Assembly (NCBI GenBank): GCA_963422745.1
Contig: OY730477.1
Span: 558,001 to 622,000 of the forward strand
Length of the DNA stretch: 64,000 nucleotides
From: G963422745 sp963422745
GTDB taxonomy: Bacteria > Actinomycetota > Acidimicrobiia > Acidimicrobiales > Aldehydirespiratoraceae
Reading direction: 5' to 3'
A program made the position numbers and the translations under genes. Below the pieces are notes generated by a model. That model had not been told where the DNA came from. It worked only from the letters and a program-made list of their open reading frames with translations, and did not search any database. This document shows positions 35,197 to 44,209 of the stretch, one piece after another (within the stretch, counting starts at the first letter, position 1; every line of letters begins with the position of its first letter).

Positions 35197-36365
35197 CCCG
35201 GCTCGCCGACCGCCGGCAACTCTCCTACATGGCAGCTCAGGCTGCGGATGCTCGTGTCAACATCGAGCTTGAGACCGAGGGGATGACCCTCAACATCGGC
35301 CCTCAGCATCCCGCCACTCACGGCACCCTTCGCATAATCGTCAAGCTCGACGGCGAGCAGGTCGTTGTCGCCGACCCCGTCATGGGATACATGCACCGAG
35401 GCTACGAAAAGCTCGCCGAGGTGCGCACCTACCCGCAAGTGACCACCCTGATCAACCGAATCGACTGGGTAGGTAGTTTCGCCAACGAGGTGCCGTTCAT
35501 TCTCGCCGCCGAGCGACTAATGGGTATCGAAGCACCGCCGCGGGCCCAGTGGATCCGCACGATCCTTTTCGAGATGAGCCGCATCGCCAACATCTCGCTG
35601 TTTCTGGGTGATATGGGGCTGCAGGTCGGAGCGGTCACCCCAGCGTTCTTTGCCTTTCGCGACCGCGAACACGTCCTGAACCTGATTGAGGCGGTCACCG
35701 GCGGGCGGTTCCATCCCAACTTCAACCGTATCGGCGGACTCAAGGACGATCTTCCCGCCGGTTGGATCGTCGAGACCCGTCGGGTTATGGGCAAGATGCG
35801 TGGCTTTTGCGACGAGATCGAAAAGCTCGTCGCAGGCAACGAGATCTTCCAGGCCCGGACCCGGGGAATCGGTGTGATCCCTGCCGACATCGGCCTTGGT
35901 TACGGGCTGTCCGGAGCCAACATTCGTGGCTCCGGTATCAACTGGGATGTCCGCCGCGACAACCCTTGCGGGCTTGTACACAACGAGATCGAATGGCGAG
36001 TTTGGACCCATCCCGACGGTGACTCGTTCGCTCGGTTCTGGGTCCGCCTGCAGGAGGTACGCGAAAGCACCTTGATGATCGATCGGATGCTTGATCAATT
36101 GCCAGCGGGTCCGATCTTGGCCAAAGTGCCCCGCATCATCAAGGTGCCTGCCGGTGAGGCGTACGTCGAAACTGAGAACCCGCTCGGGGTGATGGGCTAC
36201 TACATCGTCTCACGCGGCGACCTGGTGCCCTACAGGGTGAAGATCCGCTCGGCGTCGTTCTCCAACATCTCGATAACGCCCTGGCTGCTCAAAGGCGTTT
36301 ATGTGCCAGACATAATCACGATCCTGGGCTCTTTGTACTTCATCTTGGGAGACATTGACCGGTGA
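35193..36365 (+). CDS. nuoD: Complex I #2 subunit D
   Basis: Quinone-pocket subunit, 390 residues. Motifs: NIGPQHPATHGTLRI, GYMHRGYEKLAE with the quinone-site His, INRIDW with R89 (equivalent to R99 of the first copy), and the C-terminal LGSLYFILGDIDR. It is clearly diverged from NuoD1 (for example MHRGYEK against LHTGMEK), so the two operons are not a recent duplication. Confidence 0.95.
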   Translation: MTRLADRRQLSYMAAQAADARVNIELETEGMTLNIGPQHPATHGTLRIIVKLDGEQVVVADPVMGYMHRGYEKLAEVRTYPQVTTLINRIDWVGSFANEVPFILAAERLMGIEAPPRAQWIRTILFEMSRIANISLFLGDMGLQVGAVTPAFFAFRDREHVLNLIEAVTGGRFHPNFNRIGGLKDDLPAGWIVETRRVMGKMRGFCDEIEKLVAGNEIFQARTRGIGVIPADIGLGYGLSGANIRGSGINWDVRRDNPCGLVHNEIEWRVWTHPDGDSFARFWVRLQEVRESTLMIDRMLDQLPAGPILAKVPRIIKVPAGEAYVETENPLGVMGYYIVSRGDLVPYRVKIRSASFSNISITPWLLKGVYVPDIITILGSLYFILGDIDR

Positions 36366-37402
36366 TCGAATCCGTCGACCTGATTGGCGAACTCGCATAT
36401 TGGCAGCAAACCGGAATCCGTGTCTTCGTCGGCTTGGCTGCTGTGTTACTCATCGCAGGCACTCTCGTGTATCTGCACCTGTTCAAGTTGGTGTCGTTCA
36501 TGCAGAGCCGGCTCGGCCCCATGGAGGCAGGACCGTTCGGGTCGTTGCAGTTGCTGGCCGAGGTCGGCAAGTTCCTGCAAAAAGAGGACATTTTCCCCGC
36601 CAAGGCTGACCGTTTCGTGTTCGCGGCGGCACCGTTCGTGGTGCTCAGCTCAACGTTCTTGCTTGTGGTGGTGGTTCCCGGCGGACCCGACGCCTGGTTC
36701 GTGAACGGTGATCTCGGCATATACCTGGGTATGGCGGTTTCGTCGGTGTCGGTCATTGGCATCCTCATGGCCGGATGGGGTTCGGCGTCGAAGTATTCCC
36801 TGCTCGGCGGACTTCGGGCCACGGGTCAGCTCATTGCCTACGAACTGCCGCTAATCCTGGCCGTGCTCGGCGTGGTGATCCAAGCCGAAACGATGAACAT
36901 GCAAGGGATCGTTCTGGCTCAAGCAGGCGGCGAGATCTTCGGCTGGGGCGCTATCGGCAACCCGTTTATTCTGACCCAAGGTGTGGCCTTCGTGATCTTC
37001 ATGATTGCCATGCAGGCCGAACTAACCCAGTCCCCCTTTGATATGCCGATCGCCGAATCGGAGCTGGTTACCGGTTACATGACCGAGTACTCCGGAATGC
37101 GGTTCTTGTTGTTCTTCATCGGCGAGTTCGCAACGGCGGGCGTCTTCTCAGCGGTGGCCGCAGTTCTGTTTCTGGGTGGCTGGTACATCCCCGGCATTGA
37201 TCCGGCCAATAACATCATGAACCTGCTCGGACCGTTGGTGCTGGTAGGCAAAGTGGTTGGGTTGACCTTCCTGGTGTTCTGGTTCCGGTTCACGTTCCCT
37301 CGTCTGCGTGAGGACCAACTCCAAAAACTCGCATGGAAGGTGCTGATCCCGCTCGCGTTGGCCAACATTGTGGTCACCGGAATCCTCAAAGTAGCGGTCT
37401 AA
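36362..37402 (+). CDS. nuoH: Complex I #2 subunit H
   Basis: 346 residues, standard length. Motifs: QSRLGPMEAGPFGSLQLLAEV, LQKEDIFPAKADRF, GWGSASKYSLLGGLRATGQLIAYELPL, SPFDMPIAESELVTGYMTEYS. It directly follows nuoD2, with no nuoE, F or G between, as in the 11-subunit complexes of cyanobacteria and other lineages. Confidence 0.95.
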   Translation: MIESVDLIGELAYWQQTGIRVFVGLAAVLLIAGTLVYLHLFKLVSFMQSRLGPMEAGPFGSLQLLAEVGKFLQKEDIFPAKADRFVFAAAPFVVLSSTFLLVVVVPGGPDAWFVNGDLGIYLGMAVSSVSVIGILMAGWGSASKYSLLGGLRATGQLIAYELPLILAVLGVVIQAETMNMQGIVLAQAGGEIFGWGAIGNPFILTQGVAFVIFMIAMQAELTQSPFDMPIAESELVTGYMTEYSGMRFLLFFIGEFATAGVFSAVAAVLFLGGWYIPGIDPANNIMNLLGPLVLVGKVVGLTFLVFWFRFTFPRLREDQLQKLAWKVLIPLALANIVVTGILKVAV

Positions 37403-37422
37403 GGACCCACACAGGACATCTC

Positions 37423-37962
37423 ATGGCACTCGTACCTGGAATAATCAAAGGCCTCGGAGTCACCGGAGGAACGCTGCTGCGCACCCTCTTTCCGGACGGC
37501 ATCACCAAACCGGTGCCCAACCCGGTCAAAGGCGCCGAGACAGTGCAGTACCCACGCGAAAAAGAGACCCCGTCCGCTCGGGCTCGCGGCGTGATCGCGC
37601 TACATGAGGAGAACTGCACCGCATGTATGTTGTGCGCCCGGGAGTGCCCCGACTGGTGCATCTATATTGAAGGCCACAAGGAGAAGGCGCCGCCTCGCCG
37701 CCCCGGCGGCAAACCCCGTCAGGTCAACGCCCTGGACAGGTTTGACATTGACTTCGCGCTCTGCATGTTTTGTGGCATCTGTGTTGAGGTTTGCCCATTT
37801 GAGGCGCTGTTCTGGACACCGGAATACGAGTTCTCCGAGCCACGAATCGCCGATTTGTTGCACGACATGTCACGTCTGTCGGAATGGATGGAGACGGTTC
37901 CGGACTTTGAGGACTACGAAGCAGGCTCACAGGCAAAGAAACAACGGGTCCCGCCCACGTGA
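37423..37962 (+). CDS. nuoI: Complex I #2 subunit I
   Basis: 179 residues with two [4Fe-4S] motifs, CTACMLCARECPDWC and CMFCGICVEVCPFEA. ATG 37423 follows an AGGAC site; the open frame reaches back to 37333 inside nuoH2 but without conservation. In complexes lacking NuoEFG this subunit is the likely entry point for electrons from a ferredoxin-type donor. Confidence 0.94.
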   Translation: MALVPGIIKGLGVTGGTLLRTLFPDGITKPVPNPVKGAETVQYPREKETPSARARGVIALHEENCTACMLCARECPDWCIYIEGHKEKAPPRRPGGKPRQVNALDRFDIDFALCMFCGICVEVCPFEALFWTPEYEFSEPRIADLLHDMSRLSEWMETVPDFEDYEAGSQAKKQRVPPT

Positions 37963-38498
37963 GCCGAGCCGTCACATTGTGTGCCGTAAGTGCGGATGCC
38001 GACCTCATGGTCGCTCAGAACATCTTCTTTGCGGTTGTCGCTCTGGCAATGATCTATGCGGCGTTTCGCGTGGTCACCACCGGCAACGTTGTCCACGCCG
38101 CCTTGTGGCTGGTGCTGGTGCTCGCAGGTGTGGCTGTCAACTTCTTGCTTCTCGGCGCGGAGTTCGTTGCCGTTACCCAGGTGCTGATCTATGTCGGCGC
38201 GGTGATCGTATTGTTCTTGTTCGGCGTGATGCTCACCAGAGCGTCCATGGGAGACGACGAGTCCGTGGCGACTGAGAAACGCTCAATGGCGGCAATTGTG
38301 GCTCTGTTGCTCTTTGCAGTTATGGCGATCGCGTTGATCGACTCGTTTTCGGACTCCCGACTCGTGATTGATGATCCGCAATCCACCGCGCTGGTCAGCG
38401 ACGCCATCTTCAGTCGCTACATCGTTCCATTCGAAGCTGTTTCGGTGCTGTTGCTCGCCGCCTTGATCGGTGCCGTGGTTGTGGCCCGCAGAGACTAG
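37959..38498 (+). CDS. nuoJ: Complex I #2 subunit J
   Basis: 179 residues. Motifs: NVVHAALWLVLVLAGVAVNFLL and FVAVTQVLIYVGAVIVLFLFGVMLT. GTG start overlapping nuoI2. The short N-terminal leader before the first helix may be trimmed if GTG/ATG further in is used. Confidence 0.92.
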   Translation: MSRAVTLCAVSADADLMVAQNIFFAVVALAMIYAAFRVVTTGNVVHAALWLVLVLAGVAVNFLLLGAEFVAVTQVLIYVGAVIVLFLFGVMLTRASMGDDESVATEKRSMAAIVALLLFAVMAIALIDSFSDSRLVIDDPQSTALVSDAIFSRYIVPFEAVSVLLLAALIGAVVVARRD

Positions 38499-38508
38499 GG
38501 GGACAACG

Positions 38509-38808
38509 ATGCTGCTCAATCAGTTCCTCATCTTGGCCGCCGCCCTGTTCTGCATAGGCGTCTACGGCGTTTTGGCGCGACGTAACGCGATGTTGGTGCT
38601 AATGAGCATTGAGCTGATCCTCAACGCCGTCAACATCAACCTGGTTGCCTTCGGCGCGCTAACCGACGACGTCGGTGGTTCGGTATTTGCCTTGTTCACG
38701 ATCGCCGTCGCTGCGGCCGAGGTCGGCATCGGTCTGGCCATAGTGTTGCTTATCTACCGCAACCGCCGCAGCGTCGACCTCACCGAAATCGATCTGTTGA
38801 GGGGCTGA
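38509..38808 (+). CDS. nuoK: Complex I #2 subunit K
   Basis: 99 residues, three helices; motifs GVLARRNAMLVLMSIELILNAVN and TIAVAAAEVGIGLAI. ATG 38509 with a GGGGG ribosome site 6 nt upstream; an open frame from 38470 inside nuoJ2 is not the start. Confidence 0.93.
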   Translation: MLLNQFLILAAALFCIGVYGVLARRNAMLVLMSIELILNAVNINLVAFGALTDDVGGSVFALFTIAVAAAEVGIGLAIVLLIYRNRRSVDLTEIDLLRG

Positions 38809-38809
38809 G

Positions 38810-41077
38810 TTGTCCGTCGCATATGTTGCTGCGCTGGCTGGCGAAACCGTCTCGATCGGTCCGTCGGTTGTTCACGACGCCAACTGGTTCCTCAAAAACG
38901 CCTGGCTGATCCCGTTACTACCAGCGATCTCGTTTGCGCTGATCCTGTTGTTCGGTAAACGCCTGGCTTACAAAGGTGCCGAAATCGGCATAGCAGCAGT
39001 GACCGCTTCCTTCGTGTTGGCCCTCGCCTGCGGTGTGGCCTGGCTCGATCACCGCGATAGCCCCCCGGGAGAACAGGTCGTGCTGACCGCGGCAGAGTCC
39101 GAGGTCGTAGACGATCATGCAGACACCAGCGCCGAGGAGCACCATCAATGGGTCGCCGTGCAGAATTCCACCCAATGGCTGCAATCGGGCGGCGTCGAAT
39201 TCTCCGCCGGGATACTTGTCGACGGCCTGTCGGTGATGATGCTGTTCGTCGTGGCTCTGGTGTCGCTGTTGGTGCACATCTACAGCACCGAATACGTAGC
39301 CGGTGACCGTCGCTACACACACTTCTTTGCCTTCTTATCGTTGTTTACCGCAGCGATGCTCTTCTTTGTCCTGAGCGACAACGTGCTGCAGATGATCGTC
39401 GGATGGGAACTGGTCGGCGTCTGCTCGTTCGTTCTGATTTCGCATTGGTGGGAGGAAACTCCCAACTCCGACGCCGGGCTCAAGGCATTTCTAACCAATC
39501 GGGTTGGAGACGTCGGTTTGTTGATCGGCATGATCGTGTTGTTCTTCACGGCTGGTCACGGCGAAACCTTTGACGTGGTTACCATCAACTCTGAGATCGT
39601 CGCCGGTAATGTAGACCACACGCCGCTTGTGATCGCGGCGCTGTGCCTGACCGCCGCGGTCATGTCCAAGTCAGGCCAGTTCGTCCTTCACACCTGGCTC
39701 CCCGACGCCATGGCTGGACCCACACCCGTTTCGGCCTTGATCCACGCCGCCACGATGGTCGTCGCCGGAATCTTCTTGGTGGCTCGGCTGTATCCGGTGT
39801 TCTTTGAAGGTATGCAGATCGCAGGATCGAGTATCAACCTGTTGGCCACAGTTGGTGCGGTGACCTTGGTGCTTGGTGGCCTGCTGGCCTTCGTGCAAGA
39901 CGACATCAAAAAGGTGCTCGCCTATTCCACCGTGTCGCAACTCGGATACATGGCCATGGCACTGGGAGTGGGTGCATGGACCGCAGCGGTGTTTCATCTA
40001 TTCACCCACGCCTTCTTCAAGGCCAACCTCTTTTTAGGCTCGGGTTCGGTAGCGCATGCGGTGCATAGCTTCGACATGAAGACCCACATGGGAGGGCTGC
40101 GCCGCTACATGCCGCGCACCTACGTCACCTTCGTTATCGGGGCCCTCGCACTGGCCGGAATTTTCCCGTTAGCGGGTTTTTGGTCCAAAGACGAAATCCT
40201 CGTCGGTACAGGTGGATGGGGACTCTTCGGAGGCACGGGCGCCAACGGTGCCTACACGTTTCATTTGGTCATGGGCTTGGCGGGTGCGGCCCTGACCGCC
40301 GCCTACATGACCCGTTGTGTTTACTTGACATTCCACGGCGAATGGCGCGGGGCGCATACGCAAGGCGCTCACCACAGCGTACCTCACGAGTCCGGTCCCC
40401 GAATCTTGATACCGCTGTACGTGCTGTCAGGGCTTTCGATCGTTGCGGGTCTTGTCAACCTCCCGCCCGGCATCGGAGTTGTGCCCGATTCGTGGACCGA
40501 ACGCTTCGGTCACTTCGTGGAACCCGCTGGCGTCGGCTATTTCAGTTCCATTGGGCATGCCACACCAAGCTGGTCGCTTGCTGTGGTGTCGGTCGGAATC
40601 GCTATCACCGGAGCGTTACTGGCCTACCGCTACTACTTCGTGCGGGTCGATCGACTGAGCCGCCGACTCGGCAAACCCATCACCGAACTCCCCGACGGCC
40701 CCACAACCAAAGGCCTCGGTCGGGCCGGTTACACCCTCTTGGTCAACAAGTACTACCTGGATCACCTTTACACGGGTGTCATCGTCAGGTTCACGAAAGG
40801 ACCACTTGCTCGAGCCGCGAACTGGGTAAACCAGAACGTTATTGACAGCATTGTTGATGCCTCCGCCGAATCCGCCGTGCGCACCGGTCACATGGTCTAC
40901 GACAGAATTGACCAGGGCCTTGTTGACGGCTTTGTTGATGGCACAGGCATCGTCTCAGACATCACCGGTCAGGAACTTCGACGCATCAACTCCGGTCGTG
41001 TGCAGAGCTACGCCGCAATCCTCTTCGCCGCCGCTGCGCTTGCTGCGGGCGCTTTCGTGATCATCCTCGCGCTATGA
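38810..41077 (+). CDS. nuoL: Complex I #2 subunit L
   Basis: Antiporter-like proton-pumping subunit, 755 residues. Motifs: GWELVGVCSFVLISHWW, LPDAMAGPTPVSALIHAATMVVAG, KKVLAYSTVSQLGYMA, GIFPLAGFWSKDEILV. The loop that is expanded in NuoL1 is here the ordinary short HSVPHESGPRILIPLYV. The extra length comes from an acidic loop near residues 83-110 and a C-terminal lateral helix region. TTG start with GAGGGG upstream. Confidence 0.94.
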   Translation: MSVAYVAALAGETVSIGPSVVHDANWFLKNAWLIPLLPAISFALILLFGKRLAYKGAEIGIAAVTASFVLALACGVAWLDHRDSPPGEQVVLTAAESEVVDDHADTSAEEHHQWVAVQNSTQWLQSGGVEFSAGILVDGLSVMMLFVVALVSLLVHIYSTEYVAGDRRYTHFFAFLSLFTAAMLFFVLSDNVLQMIVGWELVGVCSFVLISHWWEETPNSDAGLKAFLTNRVGDVGLLIGMIVLFFTAGHGETFDVVTINSEIVAGNVDHTPLVIAALCLTAAVMSKSGQFVLHTWLPDAMAGPTPVSALIHAATMVVAGIFLVARLYPVFFEGMQIAGSSINLLATVGAVTLVLGGLLAFVQDDIKKVLAYSTVSQLGYMAMALGVGAWTAAVFHLFTHAFFKANLFLGSGSVAHAVHSFDMKTHMGGLRRYMPRTYVTFVIGALALAGIFPLAGFWSKDEILVGTGGWGLFGGTGANGAYTFHLVMGLAGAALTAAYMTRCVYLTFHGEWRGAHTQGAHHSVPHESGPRILIPLYVLSGLSIVAGLVNLPPGIGVVPDSWTERFGHFVEPAGVGYFSSIGHATPSWSLAVVSVGIAITGALLAYRYYFVRVDRLSRRLGKPITELPDGPTTKGLGRAGYTLLVNKYYLDHLYTGVIVRFTKGPLARAANWVNQNVIDSIVDASAESAVRTGHMVYDRIDQGLVDGFVDGTGIVSDITGQELRRINSGRVQSYAAILFAAAALAAGAFVIILAL

Positions 41078-41129
41078 CCGTCCGACCTGTCGAGCCGCTC
41101 GATCCCCCTACGACCCCGAGAAGATCAAC

Positions 41130-42719
41130 ATGACCGAATTCCTCGACGACTGGGGCCTCACAGCCATCATCTTCGCTCCGCTTGTGGGGGCGCTGGTGAT
41201 GATGGCCGTGTCTTCGCGGCGAATCGATCTGCACAAGCGGATCTCGCTGCTGGCTTCCCTTGTCACCCTCGCCATCGGCGTTGCGCTAATGATCGATTTC
41301 GATTATGGCGCGGCCGGAACGTTGCAGTTCAGCAGGCAGGAGACCTGGATCAGCGTCATCAACAGCGACTACATCGTGGCACTTGACGGAATGTCCCTGC
41401 CGTTGATGATGCTCACCGTGTTCATTATGCCGCTGGTGTTCATCTACTCATGGAACCACATCCCCGCGCCGGGCAATGCCAAGTCATTTTTGATCTTGAT
41501 GCTGATCCTTGAGACCGGCATGGTGGGCACCTTTCTGGCGCAGGACCTGATCCTCTTCTTCGTGTTCTTCGAAGTGGTCCTGTTGCCCATGTTCTTCATG
41601 ATCGCAGTGTGGGGTGCCGAGGATCGTCGCTATGCCTCTCTCAAGTTCTTCTTGTACACACTGTTTGGTTCAGCGCTCATGCTGCTCGGTTTCCTTGCGC
41701 TGTTTTTCCTGTCCACCGATCCCATTACCGGTGAGGCTCTGCGCACATTCGACATGCGCGAACTGTCCCATGTCGCCGGAGCGGGAATTGCTCGAGGCTC
41801 ACAATTGTTGATCTTCGGTTCCATGTTCGTCGGGTTCGGTGTGAAGGTGCCGCTCTTCCCGTTCCATACCTGGCTGCCCGACGCGCACACTCAGGCGCCC
41901 ACGCAGGGCTCGGTGATACTTGCCGCCGTTTTGTTAAAGCTCGGCACCTACGGATTCGTGCGCATAGCAATCCCGATGTTGCCGACCGCGGCGGAGGCCT
42001 GGGCCCCGTGGATCGGGCTTACCGCGGTAGTCGGAATCATTTACGGCGCGCTGGGATGCTTGGCTCAGACCGACATGAAACGGCTCATCGCCTTTTCTTC
42101 AGTGGCGCACATGGGCTTCGTCATGCTTGGTATAGCCACACTCACAGACTTCGGCATCAACGCCGCCATCTTCGGCATGGTTGCCCACGGCCTTATAACC
42201 GGCATGCTCTTCTTCATCGCCGGTTCGGTCAAGGAGCGTTATCACACCCTTGAGATCAAGCGACTGGGAGGAATGCTTGTGCAGGCCCCGCGGCTCGGCT
42301 GGATCCTCGGGTTCACCTGCATGGCGTCGCTGGGACTACCCGGACTGGCAGGTTTTTGGGGTGAGTTTCCGGCAATCCTGTCGGCGTACAGTCCCGCCAA
42401 TGGCCTCACAGATTCGCTCTTTAGGGGCTACATGGTGGTTGCCGCTGTCGGCACCGTACTTGCGGCTGGTTACTTGCTGTGGTTGCTGCAACGCACCGCA
42501 ATGGGTGAGCCACCCCCCGAGTTCGCCGAAGATCCCCACATAACCGACGTCAACACCGTCGAATGGATCTCCTGGACACCGATCTTGGTCCTTATCTTGT
42601 TGTTCGGCATCGCGCCCGGGTTGATCTTTGAGGTAACCGATCCCGCTGTGGTTGCATCAATTGATAATTGCCTGCAGTTCGAAGCTGGCTGCGAAGGCTC
42701 CGCCGCCACCGGTAGTTGA
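41130..42719 (+). CDS. nuoM: Complex I #2 subunit M
   Basis: 529 residues, about 14 helices. Motifs: LLPMFFMIAVWG, KVPLFPFHTWLPDAHTQAPTQGSV, AFSSVAHMGFVMLG, GLPGLAGFWGEFPAIL. ATG 52 bp after nuoL2; its stop overlaps the nuoN2 TTG. Confidence 0.95.
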   Translation: MTEFLDDWGLTAIIFAPLVGALVMMAVSSRRIDLHKRISLLASLVTLAIGVALMIDFDYGAAGTLQFSRQETWISVINSDYIVALDGMSLPLMMLTVFIMPLVFIYSWNHIPAPGNAKSFLILMLILETGMVGTFLAQDLILFFVFFEVVLLPMFFMIAVWGAEDRRYASLKFFLYTLFGSALMLLGFLALFFLSTDPITGEALRTFDMRELSHVAGAGIARGSQLLIFGSMFVGFGVKVPLFPFHTWLPDAHTQAPTQGSVILAAVLLKLGTYGFVRIAIPMLPTAAEAWAPWIGLTAVVGIIYGALGCLAQTDMKRLIAFSSVAHMGFVMLGIATLTDFGINAAIFGMVAHGLITGMLFFIAGSVKERYHTLEIKRLGGMLVQAPRLGWILGFTCMASLGLPGLAGFWGEFPAILSAYSPANGLTDSLFRGYMVVAAVGTVLAAGYLLWLLQRTAMGEPPPEFAEDPHITDVNTVEWISWTPILVLILLFGIAPGLIFEVTDPAVVASIDNCLQFEAGCEGSAATGS

Positions 42720-44209
42720 TCGCAGTGCTTACCGCAGCGGTATTTCTTCGACCTCCGATCGATTGGCATGCCGCGGCGCCCGAACTGACCCTGCTCACTT
42801 TCGGCGCGCTGATCACACTCGTTGACATCATTTGGCTTGAGCGAGGTCGCCGCATGACCGGCCCGCTGGCAGCGATTGGGTTGCTCGCCACGATGATCCC
42901 GATCATCACGTTGGCCGTGGACGGTACCGACCGGACGATGTTCGACGGTGCTTTCGTTGTAGACGACTACTCGCTGATCATGAAGGCCGTTTTCGTGCTG
43001 GCAGGATACGTGGTGGTCTTGTTGTCGACCCACTACATCGCAGAGGGCGACTACTGGGAAAACGAGTACTACGGACTCTTGCTCAGCTCAGTGCTCGGCA
43101 TGGTGCTAATGACATCGGCACGCGATCTGGTCACGATCTTTGTGGCTTTGGAACTGTTGTCAATTCCGGCCTACATGATGGCGACATGGCGCAAACGCGA
43201 CCTAAAGAGCAACGAGGCGGGCCTGAAATACTACCTGATGGGGGTGTTCGCCTCCGCTGTGATGCTCTACGGAATGTCGCTGCTCTACGGAATGTCGGGC
43301 ACAACGCTGCTCAGCGAGATCGGTGCGGCGATAGGCGAGGCCGACCGCCCTGCGGCCGTTGTGGTAGTGGGCGTTATTCTCACGATCGTTGGGTTCGCGT
43401 TCAAGGTCTCCGCCGTGCCCTTTCACACCTGGGCGCCCGACACCTATGAGGGTGCACCCACACCTGTCACTGCGTTCATATCGGTCGCTTCCAAGGCGGC
43501 TGGCTTTGTGGCGTTGATGAACCTGGTGTTCATCGGGTTTGTGGGCCGAGGCGACGTGTATGAACCATTCATCTGGGTGCTCGCTGCGTTGTCGATGACC
43601 GTCGGAAACCTCATCGCTTTGCGCCAGAGCAACCTGGTGCGCATGCTGGCCTACTCCGGTGTGGCCCAAGCTGGCTACATGTTGGCACCGTTGGCGGTTG
43701 CGAGTTCGGTGCCGGATTCAGCACTATCGGCGGTTACGAGCTACCTCGTCGTCTACGCCGCTATGAACCTCGGTGCGTTTGGCGTTGTTATCGCCGTGGC
43801 ACGCAAAACTCGCTCCGCGGAGATCGACTCGTACTCCGGCCTGTTTCGTTACGCACCCGGTCTCACAATGGCTATGACGGTATTCCTGTTCGCCCTGGCG
43901 GGGATACCTCCGCTGGGGGGCTGGTGGGCGAAGTTTCGCATCATGGGAGCCGTCATCGAGCCCAACACCGCGTCGGGAGTTATTCTCGGTGTGCTCGTCG
44001 CCGTCAACTCGGTGATCGCGCTCTACTATTACGCCCGCGTCGGTATCAAGATGTGGGCCGAGGAGCCCAGTGACGTCACCCCAATCAGGGTGCCACCGGC
44101 AATTGGCGCAGCGTTGGTGATCACCGCAGTCGCCACCGTCGCTTTTGGTGTCTATCCCTCTTTGGTCGGCGATGTCACCAAGGTAAGCTTGCTGGCCGGT
44201 GGCGGCTGA
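42716..44209 (+). CDS. nuoN: Complex I #2 subunit N
   Basis: 497 residues. Motifs: FVALELLSIPAYMMATW, EAGLKYYLMGVFASAVMLYGMSLLYG, AVPFHTWAPDTYEGAPTPVTAF, RMLAYSGVAQAGYM, GIPPLGGWWAKF. Starts at TTG 42716 (overlapping nuoM2) or GTG 42725. The last 11 bp overlap the next gene, a MidA-family methyltransferase. Confidence 0.94.
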   Translation: MIAVLTAAVFLRPPIDWHAAAPELTLLTFGALITLVDIIWLERGRRMTGPLAAIGLLATMIPIITLAVDGTDRTMFDGAFVVDDYSLIMKAVFVLAGYVVVLLSTHYIAEGDYWENEYYGLLLSSVLGMVLMTSARDLVTIFVALELLSIPAYMMATWRKRDLKSNEAGLKYYLMGVFASAVMLYGMSLLYGMSGTTLLSEIGAAIGEADRPAAVVVVGVILTIVGFAFKVSAVPFHTWAPDTYEGAPTPVTAFISVASKAAGFVALMNLVFIGFVGRGDVYEPFIWVLAALSMTVGNLIALRQSNLVRMLAYSGVAQAGYMLAPLAVASSVPDSALSAVTSYLVVYAAMNLGAFGVVIAVARKTRSAEIDSYSGLFRYAPGLTMAMTVFLFALAGIPPLGGWWAKFRIMGAVIEPNTASGVILGVLVAVNSVIALYYYARVGIKMWAEEPSDVTPIRVPPAIGAALVITAVATVAFGVYPSLVGDVTKVSLLAGGG

